DNA from: Channallabes apus
Taxonomy: Eukaryota; Chordata; Actinopteri; Siluriformes; Clariidae
Length of the DNA stretch: 64,000 nt
Assembly (NCBI GenBank): GCA_030522415.1
Contig: CM060105.1
Span: 15,433,277 to 15,497,276 of the forward strand
Direction: 5' to 3'
Shown piece by piece: positions 54,627-64,000 of this stretch. The stretch's first letter is position 1. Each line of letters opens with the position of its first letter. A model generated the notes under the pieces. That model saw nothing but the letters and a program-made list of their open reading frames with translations, searched no databases and was not told the origin of the DNA. Made by a program: the position numbers and the translations under genes.

Positions 54627-55802
54627 AATCTCCTCCTGAACGTCAGTAAGACAAAGGAGCTGATAGTGGACTTTAGTACAAAGCAGGAGAGGAACTACCA
54701 GACCCCCGTCATCAACAGGAGCCCAGTGGAGAGAGTGGACAGCTTCAGATACCTCGGTGTTCACATCACGCAGGACCTATCATGGTCCTGTCACATCAAC
54801 ACCGTGGTGAAAAAAGCCCGGCAGCGTCTCTACCACCTCAGACGCTTGAGAGACTTTAGACTGCCCTCCAAGGTGCTCAGGAACTTCTACTTCTGCACCA
54901 TAGAGAGCATCCTGACGGGAAACGACCTGGTTCGGGAACAGCACCATGCAGGACAGACGAGCTCTACAGAGGGTGGTGCGATCAGCCGAGCGCATCATCC
55001 GCACTGAGCTCCCTGACCTGCACTCCATCTACAGCAAGCGGTGCTGGACTAAGGCCAGGAAGATCGTGAAGGACCTCAGTCACCCCAGTAATGGACTGTT
55101 CTCTTTGTTGCGGTCTGGGAAAAGATTCCGCTCCCTAAAGGCCAACACAGAGAGACTGAGGAGGAGCTTCTTCCCGCAGGCGATAAGGTCTCTCAATCAC
55201 ACAATCACACCACAAACACAGGACTAATAACATCTTTTAAGCTCACAACACTGACTGGACAATCATGGACACATTCATACACACTTGCACTAAATACTCA
55301 TACATCTGGACAATTGCACATGTCACCTTTCATGCATATTTGCACAACCACTGACACTTTAATACCATATTTCTATATTTTTGCAATATTTTATTATGCC
55401 CTTATGCACAGTTAATTTTACAAATTTTACTAGTTAAAATTATTTCTTTAGTATTTCCTTTTTATTGATTATTTATTTTACGTACAAGATTTTCTTTTTT
55501 TTTTTTTTTTTTTAAGGTCACTGGCGGTCGTATAAAAGCATTTCACTGCATATTATACTGTGTATGATTGTGTATGTGACTAATAAAATTTGAATTTGAA
55601 TTTGAACACCTCACACACCTCTGACCTTGCTGCCATTTAAAAAGAGGTACCAAAGCATCCTTACCATTTCTAAATATCTAGGTACTGGACTGACAAACAC
55701 ACAACAGAGCACCATTTCATTCCAAATTATGTACAAGAAGCTATTGAAGAAATGTATTATTATAATAATAAAAAAATAATAATAATAATAATTATTATAA
55801 AT

Positions 55803-56190
55803 ATAGGCGGCATGGTGGTGTAGTGGTTAGCACTGCCGCCTTGCACCTCCAGGGTCTGGGTTCGATTCCCCGGCCAGGCTCGATTCCCGTCTCTGTGTGC
55901 ATGGAGTTTGCATGTTCTCCCCGTGCTTGGTGGGTTTCATCCGGGTACTCCGGTTTCCTCCCACAGTCCAAAGATATGCAGGTTAGGCTAATTGGCGTTC
56001 CTAAATTGCCCGTAGTGTGTGATTGGGTGTGTGAGTGTGTATGTGTGTGTGCCCTGCGATGGATTGGCACCCTGTCCAGGGTGTACCCCGCCTAGTGCCC
56101 GAAGTCTCCTGGGATAGGCTCCAGGTCCCCCGCGACCCTGAACACAGGATTAAGCGGTATAGAAAATGAATGAATGAATGAATGAATTAT
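55803..56190 (+). mobile_element. Full-length tRNA-derived SINE with (TGAA)n tail
   Basis: The tRNA head has an A box tagtggttagcactg and B box gggttcgattccc. The body runs ggttaggctaattggcgttc and a 3' domain ggattggcaccctgtccagg, ending with gtatagaaaatgaatgaatg. Partial relatives lie at 13036, 24148 and 47221, so this family has been active throughout the region. Confidence 0.9.
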
Positions 56191-56374
56191 AAATATAATA
56201 ATATAATAATGAAGTAATAATGTAATAATAAATATAATAATGAAGACATATCTTGGACTACAAAGATATGTACCTTTTGGGAGTCTCAGATTAAATTATT
56301 TTAGTACCAGGTTGGAGTGACATGGTCACACAACCAAAAAGCTATTGAAACTTGCTGTTTTTGAGGAAGAAAAA

Positions 56375-57070
56375 TGCTGACTATGACACTAAGAACATCA
56401 CAGTCCCTACAGTCAAGCACGGAGGTAGAAACATTATGCTTTGGGGCCGTTTCTCTGCTAAAGGTACAGACTGACTGAGGGGCCAATGGATGAGGCCATG
56501 TGTTGTAGAATTTTGGATGAGAACCTCCTGAAGATGGGTTGTGGATGGGTCTTCCAGCATGAAAATGACCACAAACATACTGCCAAGGCAACTAAGGAGT
56601 GGCTCAAGAATAAGCACATTAAGGTCATGGAGTGGTCTAGCCAGTCTTCAGACCTTAATCCAATAGAAAATTCACGGAGAGAGCTGTAACTTTGAGTTGC
56701 CAAGCAACAGACAAGAAACCTTAAACATTTAGAGAAAATCTGTAAAGAATAGTGGATCAAAATGCATCTCAACATGTGTGCAAATCTGGTAAACAACTAC
56801 AAGAAACGTCTTCCCGCTGTGCTTTCCAGCAAGGGTTTCTCTACCAAGTACTAAGTCATGTTTGGCTTGGGGATCAAATACTTATTTCCCTCATTGAAAT
56901 GCAACTTAATTCATTACATTTGTATCATGTGCTTTTTCTGGGTTTTTAGTTGATATTCCGTCTCAATCCTTTACCATAAACCTATGATACAAATTATAGA
57001 ACCTTCATTTCTTTGTAAGTTAGCAAACTTAGAAAATCTGTAGGGGATGAAATACTTTTCCCAACTGTAT
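56375..57070 (+). mobile_element. Tc1-type transposon, 3' half
   Basis: Contains the C-terminal part of a transposase ([14 protein letters not shown] start near 56438, [20 protein letters not shown] and [14 protein letters not shown] near 56560-56690). The second Asp is retained in HENDHKH and the Glu in NPIEN. A frame break lies near 56475. The right end gatgaaatacttttcccaac with ta is a Tc1-type terminal repeat. The left half is missing. Confidence 0.85.
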
Positions 57071-57094
57071 ATTCCCTATATACTACACAAACAG

Positions 57095-57097
<3 letters not shown>

Positions 57098-57150
<53 letters not shown>
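57098..57150. repeat. (CT)n microsatellite
   Basis: About 50 bp of CT. It creates an Arg/Glu ORF on the minus strand that is not a gene. Confidence 0.95.
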
Positions 57151-57365
57151 TCCTGCATGACATGACACACTGCATAATTCTCATAAACCCTCTGCTGTGA
57201 TTATATCTGACTAAACACAATTTCCTTAAAACAAGTAGATATTTATTAACTGCATGATTGTTGTTGTGTGTGTAGGAGTGTAATTTATTCCAGCAGTAGA
57301 GATCAGCATCTTCAGGATTCAGCAGTGTGTCCATGAGCTCTCTGTACATACACTAATATTCAAAC

Positions 57366-57418
57366 ATGGAGACGCCTGATCCGGAGACAGAGAATGAGAC
57401 CCCGCCCTCAGAAAAGCA
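57366..57418 (+). CDS. Possible short first coding exon
   Basis: ATG in a good context (aaacatgg) opens METPDPETENETPPSEK and meets a gtaagt donor at 57419. A gtgtgtag acceptor at about 57275 could bring in a 5' UTR exon. Acidic, proline-rich short first exons occur in fish NLR and other immune genes. No following exon was recognised before Gypsy C starts, so this is only suggestive. Confidence 0.3.
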
Positions 57419-58235
57419 GTAAGTTACTGTGTCCTAGTGTTTTAGTCACTGAACATTTCATATCTAATATATGTAGTGAGTATTCATGAAAATAATAACT
57501 AACACAGACATCACATGACAAAAATCCCAGATTCTGTTCATTGTGAAAAGATGTCCTTAAAAAGTGCAGTTAAAAAGTAAACAGTAGTCATGAGACAATA
57601 CACTAATGTCATGATATAAGACATATCGCTATACAGGCTTCACAATAATGAACAGGCAGTGTCGACACAAAACACTTTATATTAAATTGTATTACATTCA
57701 TTTTTCTCTGTAATGGCAACACATCCAATGACTGCAATATCACTACCACAGGGTGTTAAACTCTCACTCTGACTGGGACACATCGGCATTTTAGTGAGAC
57801 CCTGCAGAGACACAACTACAATGTATATTATATAGTTTTATTTATTTATTGTAATTAATATAAAATCACAGCACCAGTACAAACACACTGTGCTTCTGAA
57901 TGGTGTTAGACACGAGTGTGACTTACATCAAGCACAGCACACACGTGTTGATTTTAATCTGCATTTTAGATCGTTGTCAAGCCAACCGTGATATAAACTG
58001 AAGTGTACGTATATACAGCAGTTTACAGTAACTACCTTCAGACGGCTGCACTGTGGATCTGCTGTGAATTCTGGGACGTGTGATCATGTTAAACACAGTT
58101 TCAGTCTTAGTTCTCCGAGTTCATACAGAGAGAATGAGACGAGGCTGTTGATCTGGTGTTTGTCTCGTGTGCTATGATTGGATCTTTCCTGAAAAAAACT
58201 GATGTGACGCAACAGAAAAACACTAAGTACACTAA
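57419..58235. other. No gene seen
   Basis: Intron-like or intergenic DNA without recognisable repeats or exons. Confidence 0.35.
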
Positions 58236-58345
58236 AGCAGGGCTGCAACTAACGACTATTGTGATTATTGATTAATATATCGATTACTGAAATGATTAAT
58301 TGATTAATCAGACGAGTATTGGCACAATTACTCAATAGTTCTTAT
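58236..58345. mobile_element. hAT-like MITE end
   Basis: gcagggctgcaactaacgac followed by tattgattaatatatcgatt and repeated gattaat motifs is a widespread fish hAT terminus. A (GT)n run at 58542-58573 lies further on. The far end was not found. Confidence 0.65.
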
Positions 58346-58538
58346 TCAGGTTTCAGGTTATAAATTTATCTTGAGGTTGTTTTGTGCCTGTGATAACTAA
58401 CAATGAAGACAACAAAGTTGAAAACATCACTAAATAAACTTAATTATGTCTTTAAATGAACGTTGCTAATGAAACAAAACTTTAATTAAAGTTTAAGTCA
58501 ATGGTGAGGGGCGGAGTCAAGTAAAGTGACAGAATGAG

Positions 58539-58575
<37 letters not shown>

Positions 58576-58900
58576 ACAGAGGGAGAGAGAGAGAGAGAAA
58601 TTGCTTGGACGAGTTTGCAGAGCCAGAAACAAGGCTGCATGCTTTCGTGTGCATTTCATGTCAAAAGGTTGATTGATGAAAACTGGAAATAAAAAACAGA
58701 CTGAGAGCGACACACTCCATAATTATCCACCTTAAATCTATTCCCACTATACTGACAGCATTTGTGTGAGATCCCGAAGGGAAATAATGACTTTTTTTTA
58801 ACATTGTCAGTATTAAAAGAGTGTGTGATGAGCTCTGTATCCCAAGTAAAAAAAAAGTATGCTAAGTATATTAAATCCTAGCGTGCCAAAGCATACTTAA
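58346..58900. other. Left flank of Gypsy C
   Basis: May include the interior of the hAT element. It ends in cttaa (58896-58900), the expected left copy of Gypsy C's target duplication; the right copy lies beyond the window. Confidence 0.35.
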
Positions 58901-59407
58901 TGTCACGAGTCACGGTCTGCCAGCCGGCTTTTTTCCCACGCTGTCACTCCCCCACGCGCTCATGTTTTTGTTTAGCCGTCACGTGCGCTCTCACGCCCCC
59001 GTTTACGCCCCGTCTGCTCACCTGTTTCCCATTCCCTGACTGATTACTCCAGCGATTTAAGCATGCGCGGCGCGCTGCTCAAATCGCTGGATTATTGTGT
59101 GTGTTTACCTCGATTCTCTCGCGTTTCTTTTCTCTAGCTTTCACGTTACGACCTCGCTTTGTTTTTTCTCGTTTTTGATTTTCTGCCTGCCGATTTGGAT
59201 TGTTCGCCTGCCCTTTTGATCTCCCGGTTTTGACCTCACGCTTTCCCTTTTTGATTACGGCTCTAGTCTAGTGTTTTTTGCTTTGGACGCTTCGCTGACG
59301 GACTCACGGCTTTCGACCCTTGCTCACGCCCCCCGACCACGCCCCCACATCTCTATACAGTCAGTAACCGCGCTTGGATTCATACCGTTCTGCCTGCGTC
59401 CGTGACA
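58901..59407 (+). repeat. Gypsy C 5' LTR
   Basis: tgtcacgagtcacgg to cgtccgtgaca. A TATA-like atttaag at 59055-59061 lies 30 bp before gctggattatt (59086-59096), the likely transcript start. Compared with the 3' LTR it has 12 extra bases in this interval and about three substitutions over 357 bp. Confidence 0.93.
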
Positions 59408-59408
59408 G

Positions 59409-59419
59409 AATAATCCAGC
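59409..59419 (+). promoter_or_regulatory. Gypsy C self-priming primer-binding site
   Basis: aataatccagc is the exact reverse complement of gctggattatt (59086-59096) in the LTR. An 11-nt match between the presumed RNA 5' end and the site one base after the LTR is the Tf1/sushi self-priming arrangement. There is no TGG start that would suit a tRNA. Confidence 0.8.
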
Positions 59420-59424
59420 CAGTT

Positions 59425-60305
59425 ATGGATCCAGCGGTTTCTGACCATTTGAGAGCGGCATTGGAGAGTCAAGGTGCCCTGCTTGGAAATCACCAACAGG
59501 AACTGCTTAGTACAAAGCAGTCCCTCGCCGACGTCACGTCTCAGCTCCAGAGACTCCAACTCTCTCTACCGCAAGGAGCAAGCTCCCACGCGCAACAGGA
59601 GCCACGCCTCCCCGCCCCCCCACCTACGAGGGAGATCCAGGCACATGTCGCTCTTTCCTATCTCAGTGTTCCCTGATCTTCGAGCTCCAAGACTCCGCCT
59701 TTTCCACTGAACGATCCAAGGTGGCCTACGTCATCACGCTCCTGTCTGGACGCGCCCGGGAATGGAGCACCGCGCTTTGGGATGCCCACGACCCCTGCTG
59801 TTCCAGTTATGAGGACTTCTCCAGGGAGATGAAGAGGGTGTTCGACCGCTCATGCCATGGCAGAGAGGCGGGCCGAAGGCTGCTGAATCTCCGCCAGGGC
59901 TCGCGCTCTGCCTATGACTATGCCATTGAGTTCCAGACCCTGGCCCTTCCCAGCGGTTGGAACAACCGAGCACTATGCAACGTCTTTTTGGAGGGCCTGA
60001 CAGAGAAGCTCCAAGATGAGCTAATCTCACGAGAGCTCCCCTCGTCTCTCCAAGAGCTTGTGGACCTGGCCGGTCGAGTAGATGCCCGTCTCCGTCTTCG
60101 TAGGTCAGCCCGGTTTTCTCCACCCAGAGCTCTACCGCGACTCCCACCTCCACGAGTTGAACCCCAGGAGGAACCCATGCAACTGGGCAGAACCCGCATC
60201 ACCCCAGAGGAGCGTCACCGCCGCCGAGTGGAGGGGGCCTGCTTCTACTGTGGGAAACCAGGTCACCTGCTTAAGAACTGTCCAGCAAAAGGGAGCGCCC
60301 TCTAG
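59425..60305 (+). pseudogene. Gypsy C gag, one frameshift
   Basis: Starts MDPAVSDHLRAALESQ with a short coiled coil (SLADVTSQLQRLQLSL). A one-base shift falls near the 7-C run at 59615-59621; the other frame continues GDPGTCRSFLSQCSLIFEL, the capsid region (VITLLSGRAREWSTALW, RLLNLRQGSRSAYDYAIEF) and ends with a CCHC knuckle [14 protein letters not shown]. Stop at 60303-60305. The shift could be a real mutation or a homopolymer sequencing error. Confidence 0.9.
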
Positions 60306-63300
60306 TTCAGCTGGGAGCACTAGAGGGCGAGACTCCAAGAAGGCTCCCAGACCAACGTCATCTGCTTCCCATCCTCCTCATCCATGAGCAACAGACCCAC
60401 CTAGTGCAGGCACTGGTCGATTCGGGTTCAGATCGCAACCTGCTGAATGCGGCTTCAGCCCAAATCCTGGGTATTCCTGCGCTGCCTTTGGAGAACCACC
60501 TCAAGGTCCAGGCCCTCGACGGGAGTCCGCTCCCACCTATCACCCACAGAACCCCTCTCATTGGTCTAAAAGTCTCCGGCAATCATTCAGAACAGACGTC
60601 GCTGTTCATCATGGAGGGGTCACATGCCACGGTCGTCCTAGGCCTCCCCTGGTTAATCCAACACAACCCGCACATCGATTGGGTCAGGAATTCGATCGTA
60701 GCCTGGAGCCCGTCATGTTCTACGTCATGCTTACGCGCCGCCACTACGCCCTGCCTCGACCCTACCCCCACAAAGGAGCCATCGGACCTCACCTGTGTTC
60801 CCCCAGAATACTATGACCTCAGGACTGTGTTTAGCAAGTCACGTGCAGTCTCTCTTCCCCCCCACCGACCATACGACTGCGCCATTGACCTCCTTCCAGG
60901 CACCACCCCCCCCAAGGGTCGTCTTTATTCTCTGTCACCCAAGGAACGCCAAGCTATGGACCAGTACATCATGGAATCCCTTGCCGCAGGAATCATCCGC
61001 CCCTCTTCTTCTCCGGCAGGGGCTGGATTCTTCTTCGTAGGCAAAAAAGATGGTTCCCTTCGCCCGTGCATTGATTATAGGGGCCTTAACGACATCACTA
61101 TAAAGAACCGATACCCCCTTCCCCTAATGTCTACTGCCTTCGAACTCCTTCAGGGGGCCAGCACCTTCACCAAGCTCGATCTGCACAACGCCTATCACCT
61201 TGTCCGCATCCGGGAAGGGGATGAATGGAAAACGGCCTTCAACACGCCAACTGGACATTATGAATATCTGGTGGTCCCCTTTGGACTTACTAATGCCCCC
61301 GGAGTGTTTCAGGCCTTAATTAACGACGTTCTCAGAGACTTCCTCAATTCTTCCGTATTCGTCTATCTAGACGATATCCTGATCTTCTCTCACAACCCAG
61401 AAGAACACCAACATCACGTCAGGCAGGTGCTGCAGAGGCTGCTGGAGAACAACTTGTTCATCAAGGCGAAGAAGTGCGAGTTCCACACCACATCTACCAC
61501 GTTCCTCGGATTCACCATCAGCCCCAAGGGCATCGAGATGGAACCTGCTAAGCTCCAAGCGGTCACTAGGTGGCCCACCCCCACCTCTCGGCATGAACTC
61601 CAGAGATTCCTAGGCTTTGCTAATTTTTATCGTCGGTTTATCCGAGGCTACAGCTCCATCGCCGCCCCTCTAACAGCCCTGACCTCTACCAAGACCCATT
61701 TCTGCTGGAACCAGGAATCTGAGAAAGCCTTCAGCGAGCTGAAGAAACGGTTCACCTCCGCCCCTATCCTCACCATCCCAGATCCGTCACAGCAGTTCAT
61801 CGTGGAGGTCGACGCCTCCAGCACCGGAGTAGGAGGCATCCTCTCACAAAGATCCAACCGGGATAATAAGCTGCACCCCTGTTCTTTCTTCTCCCACCGC
61901 CTAACTCCTGCTGAAAGCAATTACGGCATCGGAGACCGTGAACTCTTAGCCATCAAGTTAGCACTGGAGGAATGGAGACACTGGCTAGAGGGAACGGAGG
62001 TCCCATTCCTAGTTTGGACCGATCACAAGAACCTCGAGTACCTACGAAGCGCCAAGAGGCTCAATTCTCGTCAGGCCCGGTGGTCCCTGTTCTTCGCGAG
62101 GTTCAACTTCACCCTCTCCTACCGACCAGGCTCTAAGAACACCAAGCCGGACGCCCTCTCAAGACTATTTACAACCACCCAAGACCCTGCCTCATGTGAG
62201 ACGATTCTGCCACCCCCCTGCCTGCTCGCCGTGGCCGAGCTCGACATCGAAACTAGTGTCAAGCAAGCCCTATCCCATGGACCAAGCCCAAGCAATGTGC
62301 CTCCGAACCGCCTCTTCGTTCCCCTCAACCTGCGTTCCCAAGTCCTGGAGTGGGCCCACAGTTCTAAACTCTCTTGCCACCCAGGCTCCGCCAGAACTCT
62401 GGCACTAGCCCAGCAGCGGTTTTGGTGGCCCACCCTCAAGGAGGACACCTCTCACTTTGTTGCAGCGTGCAATGTCTGCATAAGATCTAAGCATGTCAAC
62501 ACGGCCCCGGCTGGCCTCCTCAGACCCCTGCCCATCCCTCATCGCCCCTGGTCCAACATCGCCCTGGACTTTGTCACCGGACTACCCCCCTCCACCGGCC
62601 ACACCTGCATCATGACCGTGGTTGATCGGTTCTCTAAAGCGGCTCACTTCATCCCCCTACCAAAACTCCCGTCCGCCAAGGAGACTGCAGAACTTATGAT
62701 TAATCATGTATTTAAGCTCCACGGCCTGCCTAAGGACATCGTGTCTGATCGGGGCCCACAGTTCACCTCTCAGTTCTGGAAGGCATTTTGTAAGCTCATC
62801 GGAGCCACCCCAAGCCTGTCATCAGGTTTCCATCCTCAATCCAATGGGCAGACGGAGAGGAAGAACCAGGCTCTCGAGGTCGCCCTGAGATGCATGACCT
62901 ACCGGGATGTCACCTCGTGGAGCAGATTCCTGCCCTGGGTCGAATACACCCACAACTCTCTAGTCTCTTCATCTACTGGGCTGTCCCCCTTCCAGTGCTG
63001 CCTGGGTTACCAACCACCCTTGTTCCCCTCTCAGGAAGAGGAGGTCAGCGTCCCCTCTGCCCAAGCCTTCATTCGCCGCTGCAGGAGGACCTGGACTCAG
63101 GCCAGAAGGACGCTGCTACGACAAGGCAGAACTTATAAGGAGCAAGCAGACCGCAGACGCTCTCAGGCTCCCAAGTACAGGATAGGGCAGAGAGTCATGC
63201 TCTCCACCAGAGACCTCCCTCTTAAGACCCTGTCCCGCAAACTCTCACCCCGTTACATCGGCCCTTTCACCATAACCAAGATTGTCAATCCCTGCGCGGT

Positions 63301-63631
63301 CAAACTTTTGCTTCCCTCTACGATGCGACGAATAAATCACACATTCCACGTGTCCCAGCTACGTCGCCTCATCTCATGCCCATTAAGTCCCCCCACCCAC
63401 CCTCTGCCTCCTCCCCGTATCATTGACGGCGGTGAAGCCTACACTGTCCGCCGCCTCCTGAAAGCTCGCCGCCGAGGTAGAGGCATTCAGTACCTGGTGG
63501 ACTGGGAGGGCTATGGCCCTGAGGAGAGAAGCTGGATCCCCGCCAAGTTCATCCTAGACCCCAAGCTAATATCAGACTTTCACAAACGTTTCCCTGAAGC
63601 TCCCCGTCCTAACGCCCAGAGGCGTTCGTAA
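60275..63631 (+). CDS. Gypsy C pol: protease, RT, RNase H, integrase, chromodomain
   Basis: Open from the stop at 60272-60274 to 63631, overlapping gag by about 28 nt in the -1 frame. Counting from 60404: protease [11 protein letters not shown] (about 4-14), RT with [20 protein letters not shown] and catalytic [10 protein letters not shown] (about 320), RNase [15 protein letters not shown] (about 468), integrase zinc finger (ending CNVCIRSK, about 700) and core residues in [12 protein letters not shown] (about 722), [11 protein letters not shown] and [10 protein letters not shown]. The C-terminal chromodomain [16 protein letters not shown] is followed by [18 protein letters not shown]. All catalytic motifs are present, so pol looks functional. 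Confidence 0.95.
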   Translation, partial: ELSSKRERPLVQLGALEGETPRRLPDQRHLLPILLIHEQQTHLVQALVDSGSDRNLLNAASAQILGIPALPLENHLKVQALDGSPLPPITHRTPLIGLKVSGNHSEQTSLFIMEGSHATVVLGLPWLIQHNPHIDWVRNSIVAWSPSCSTSCLRAATTPCLDPTPTKEPSDLTCVPPEYYDLRTVFSKSRAVSLPPHRPYDCAIDLLPGTTPPKGRLYSLSPKERQAMDQYIMESLAAGIIRPSSSPAGAGFFFVGKKDGSLRPCIDYRGLNDITIKNRYPLPLMSTAFELLQGASTFTKLDLHNAYHLVRIREGDEWKTAFNTPTGHYEYLVVPFGLTNAPGVFQALINDVLRDFLNSSVFVYLDDILIFSHNPEEHQHHVRQVLQRLLENNLFIKAKKCEFHTTSTTFLGFTISPKGIEMEPAKLQAVTRWPTPTSRHELQRFLGFANFYRRFIRGYSSIAAPLTALTSTKTHFCWNQESEKAFSELKKRFTSAPILTIPDPSQQFIVEVDASSTGVGGILSQRSNRDNKLHPCSFFSHRLTPAESNYGIGDRELLAIKLALEEWRHWLEGTEVPFLVWTDHKNLEYLRSAKRLNSRQARWSLFFARFNFTLSYRPGSKNTKPDALSRLFTTTQDPASCETILPPPCLLAVAELDIETSVKQALSHGPSPSNVPPNRLFVPLNLRSQVLEWAHSSKLSCHPGSARTLALAQQRFWWPTLKEDTSHFVAACNVCIRSKHVNTAPAGLLRPLPIPHRPWSNIALDFVTGLPPSTGHTCIMTVVDRFSKAAHFIPLPKLPSAKETAELMINHVFKLHGLPKDIVSDRGPQFTSQFWKAFCKLIGATPSLSSGFHPQSNGQTERKNQALEVALRCMTYRDVTSWSRFLPWVEYTHNSLVSSSTGLSPFQCCLGYQPPLFPSQEEEVSVPSAQAFIRRCRRTWTQARRTLLRQGRTYKEQADRRRSQAPKYRIGQRVMLSTRDLPLKTLSRKLSPRYIGPFTITKIVNPCAVKLLLPSTMRRINHTFHVSQLRRLISCPLSPPTHPLPPPRIIDGGEAYTVRRLLKARRRGRGIQYLVDWEGYGPEERSWIPAKFILDPKLISDFHKRFPEAPRPNAQRRS

Positions 63632-63643
63632 GGAGGGGGGTAC
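63632..63643 (+). promoter_or_regulatory. Gypsy C polypurine tract
   Basis: aggagggggg followed by ta and c directly before the 3' LTR; it would prime plus-strand synthesis. Confidence 0.75.
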
Positions 63644-64000
63644 TGTCACGAGTCACGGTCTGCCGGCCGGCTTTTTTCCCACGCTGTCACTCCCCCACGC
63701 GCTCATGTTTTTGTTTAGCCGTCACGTGCGCTCTCACGCCCCCGTTTCCGCCCCGTCTGCTCACCTGTTTCCCATTCCCTGACTGATTACTCCAGCGATT
63801 TAAGCATGCTCAAACCGCTGGATTATTGTGTGTGTTTACCTCGATTCTCTCGCGTTTCTTTTCTCTAGCTTTCACGTTACGACCTCGCTTTGTTTTTTCT
63901 CGTTTTTGATTTTCTGCCTGCCGATTTGGATTGTTCGCCTGCCCTTTTGATCTCCCGGTTTTGACCTCACGCTTTCCCTTTTTGATTACGGCTCTAGTCT
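63644..64000 (+). repeat. Gypsy C 3' LTR, cut by the window end
   Basis: The first 357 bp match the 5' LTR except for about three substitutions and a 12-bp deletion between the TATA-like box and the transcript-start motif. About 140 bp remain beyond the window. Confidence 0.93.

Larger units (their letters stand above)
49021..55227 (+). pseudogene. LINE copy A ORF, broken
   Basis: The ATG (49021) frame stops at 49194; the main frame (49191-50957) holds the APE endonuclease ([47 protein letters not shown]) and the RT start ([15 protein letters not shown]). About 130 bp of RT are missing after 50750, and the frame shifts. Then it reads [38 protein letters not shown] and [11 protein letters not shown] up to 51295. 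The C-terminus follows copy B (VSKTKELIVDFSTKQERN onward), again with a shift near 54930. Confidence 0.88.
49008..55605 (+). mobile_element. LINE copy A (Rex1/CR1-like), split by copy B
   Basis: A nearly full-length non-LTR element: a start region with aagatggcgcc at 49019, an APE endonuclease and RT frame, then a 3' UTR ending in ttgaatttgaatttgaa at 55605. It was cut at 51290-51295 by copy B and resumes at 54633. About 3.25 kb is its own. Upstream border duplication is unclear because both flanks are CA-rich. Confidence 0.85.
58901..64000 (+). mobile_element. Gypsy C: chromodomain (Tf1/sushi-type) LTR element, nearly intact
   Basis: 5' LTR (507 bp), gag with zinc knuckle, an open pol with chromodomain, polypurine tract, and the first 357 bp of the 3' LTR before the window ends. 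It is clearly related to Gypsy B in gene order and protein sequence but with different LTRs. The only defect seen is a one-base shift in gag. Confidence 0.95.

Noticed and set aside
57083..57349. 88-codon minus-strand ORF with Arg/Glu repeats
   Set aside because: Most of it is the (CT)n microsatellite, and the start has no splice or domain support.
1..64000. CRISPR array, operon or phage-like system
   Set aside because: Introns, LINEs, SINEs and MHC/NLR exons show a vertebrate genome; no regularly spaced repeats with unique spacers occur.

Overview
The window is vertebrate, most likely teleost fish. Its genes are split into short exons with GT/AG borders (NLR-type leucine-rich-repeat exons and MHC class I domain exons). 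It also holds Tc1/mariner, hAT, L2-type and Rex1/CR1-like LINEs, tRNA-headed SINEs with (TGAA)n tails, and chromodomain Gypsy elements of the Tf1/sushi type. An otophysan such as a catfish would fit, but I cannot fix the species. Nothing bacterial, no CRISPR array and no ordinary tRNA or rRNA gene was seen.

Layout. 1-4760: a long inverted-repeat (foldback) element with a tRNA-like end. An L2-type LINE splits its right arm, and two smaller repeats sit inside the LINE. 4770-9740: two 174-bp LRR exons of an NLR gene (+ strand) in duplicated intron units, ending in LINE and Tc1 debris. 10000-14110: AT-rich intergenic DNA with SINE and MITE pieces and a gene-like repeated module that has an inverted copy at 28370-28868. 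14176-23979: an MHC class I cluster on the minus strand. It has one apparently open gene (leader? 22.8 kb, alpha1 21.4 kb, alpha2 20.9 kb, alpha3 20.3 kb, TM 19.1 kb), a downstream decayed copy (TM, alpha3, truncated alpha2) and an upstream orphan alpha2 exon. A solo LTR lies between the decayed copy and the gene. 24.4-29.3 kb: a hAT remnant, repeats and one unidentified minus-strand ORF.

29280-44875: a nested retrotransposon. Gypsy A (tRNA-primed type) was invaded by an LTR element now reduced to a solo LTR, by a Tc1/mariner transposon, and by chromodomain Gypsy B (35416-42702). Gypsy B itself carries two L2 insertions. Most borders show target-site duplications, so the order of events can be read. 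45-49 kb: MITEs, a SINE piece and a possible two-exon minus-strand fragment with a piggyBac-like N-terminus. 49008-55605: one Rex1/CR1-like LINE interrupted by a second relative (51296-54626) whose 999-codon ORF is intact. 55.8-58.9 kb: a SINE, a Tc1 remnant, a short possible first exon and a hAT MITE. 58901-64000: chromodomain Gypsy C with an open pol and two LTRs, the second cut by the window end.

The host genes (NLR and MHC class I) both belong to immune families. Everything else is a record of transposition. The most informative points are the self-priming signals in Gypsy B and C, the multi-level nesting, the divergent MHC class I gene with its broken neighbours, and the duplicated promoter/exon-like module.
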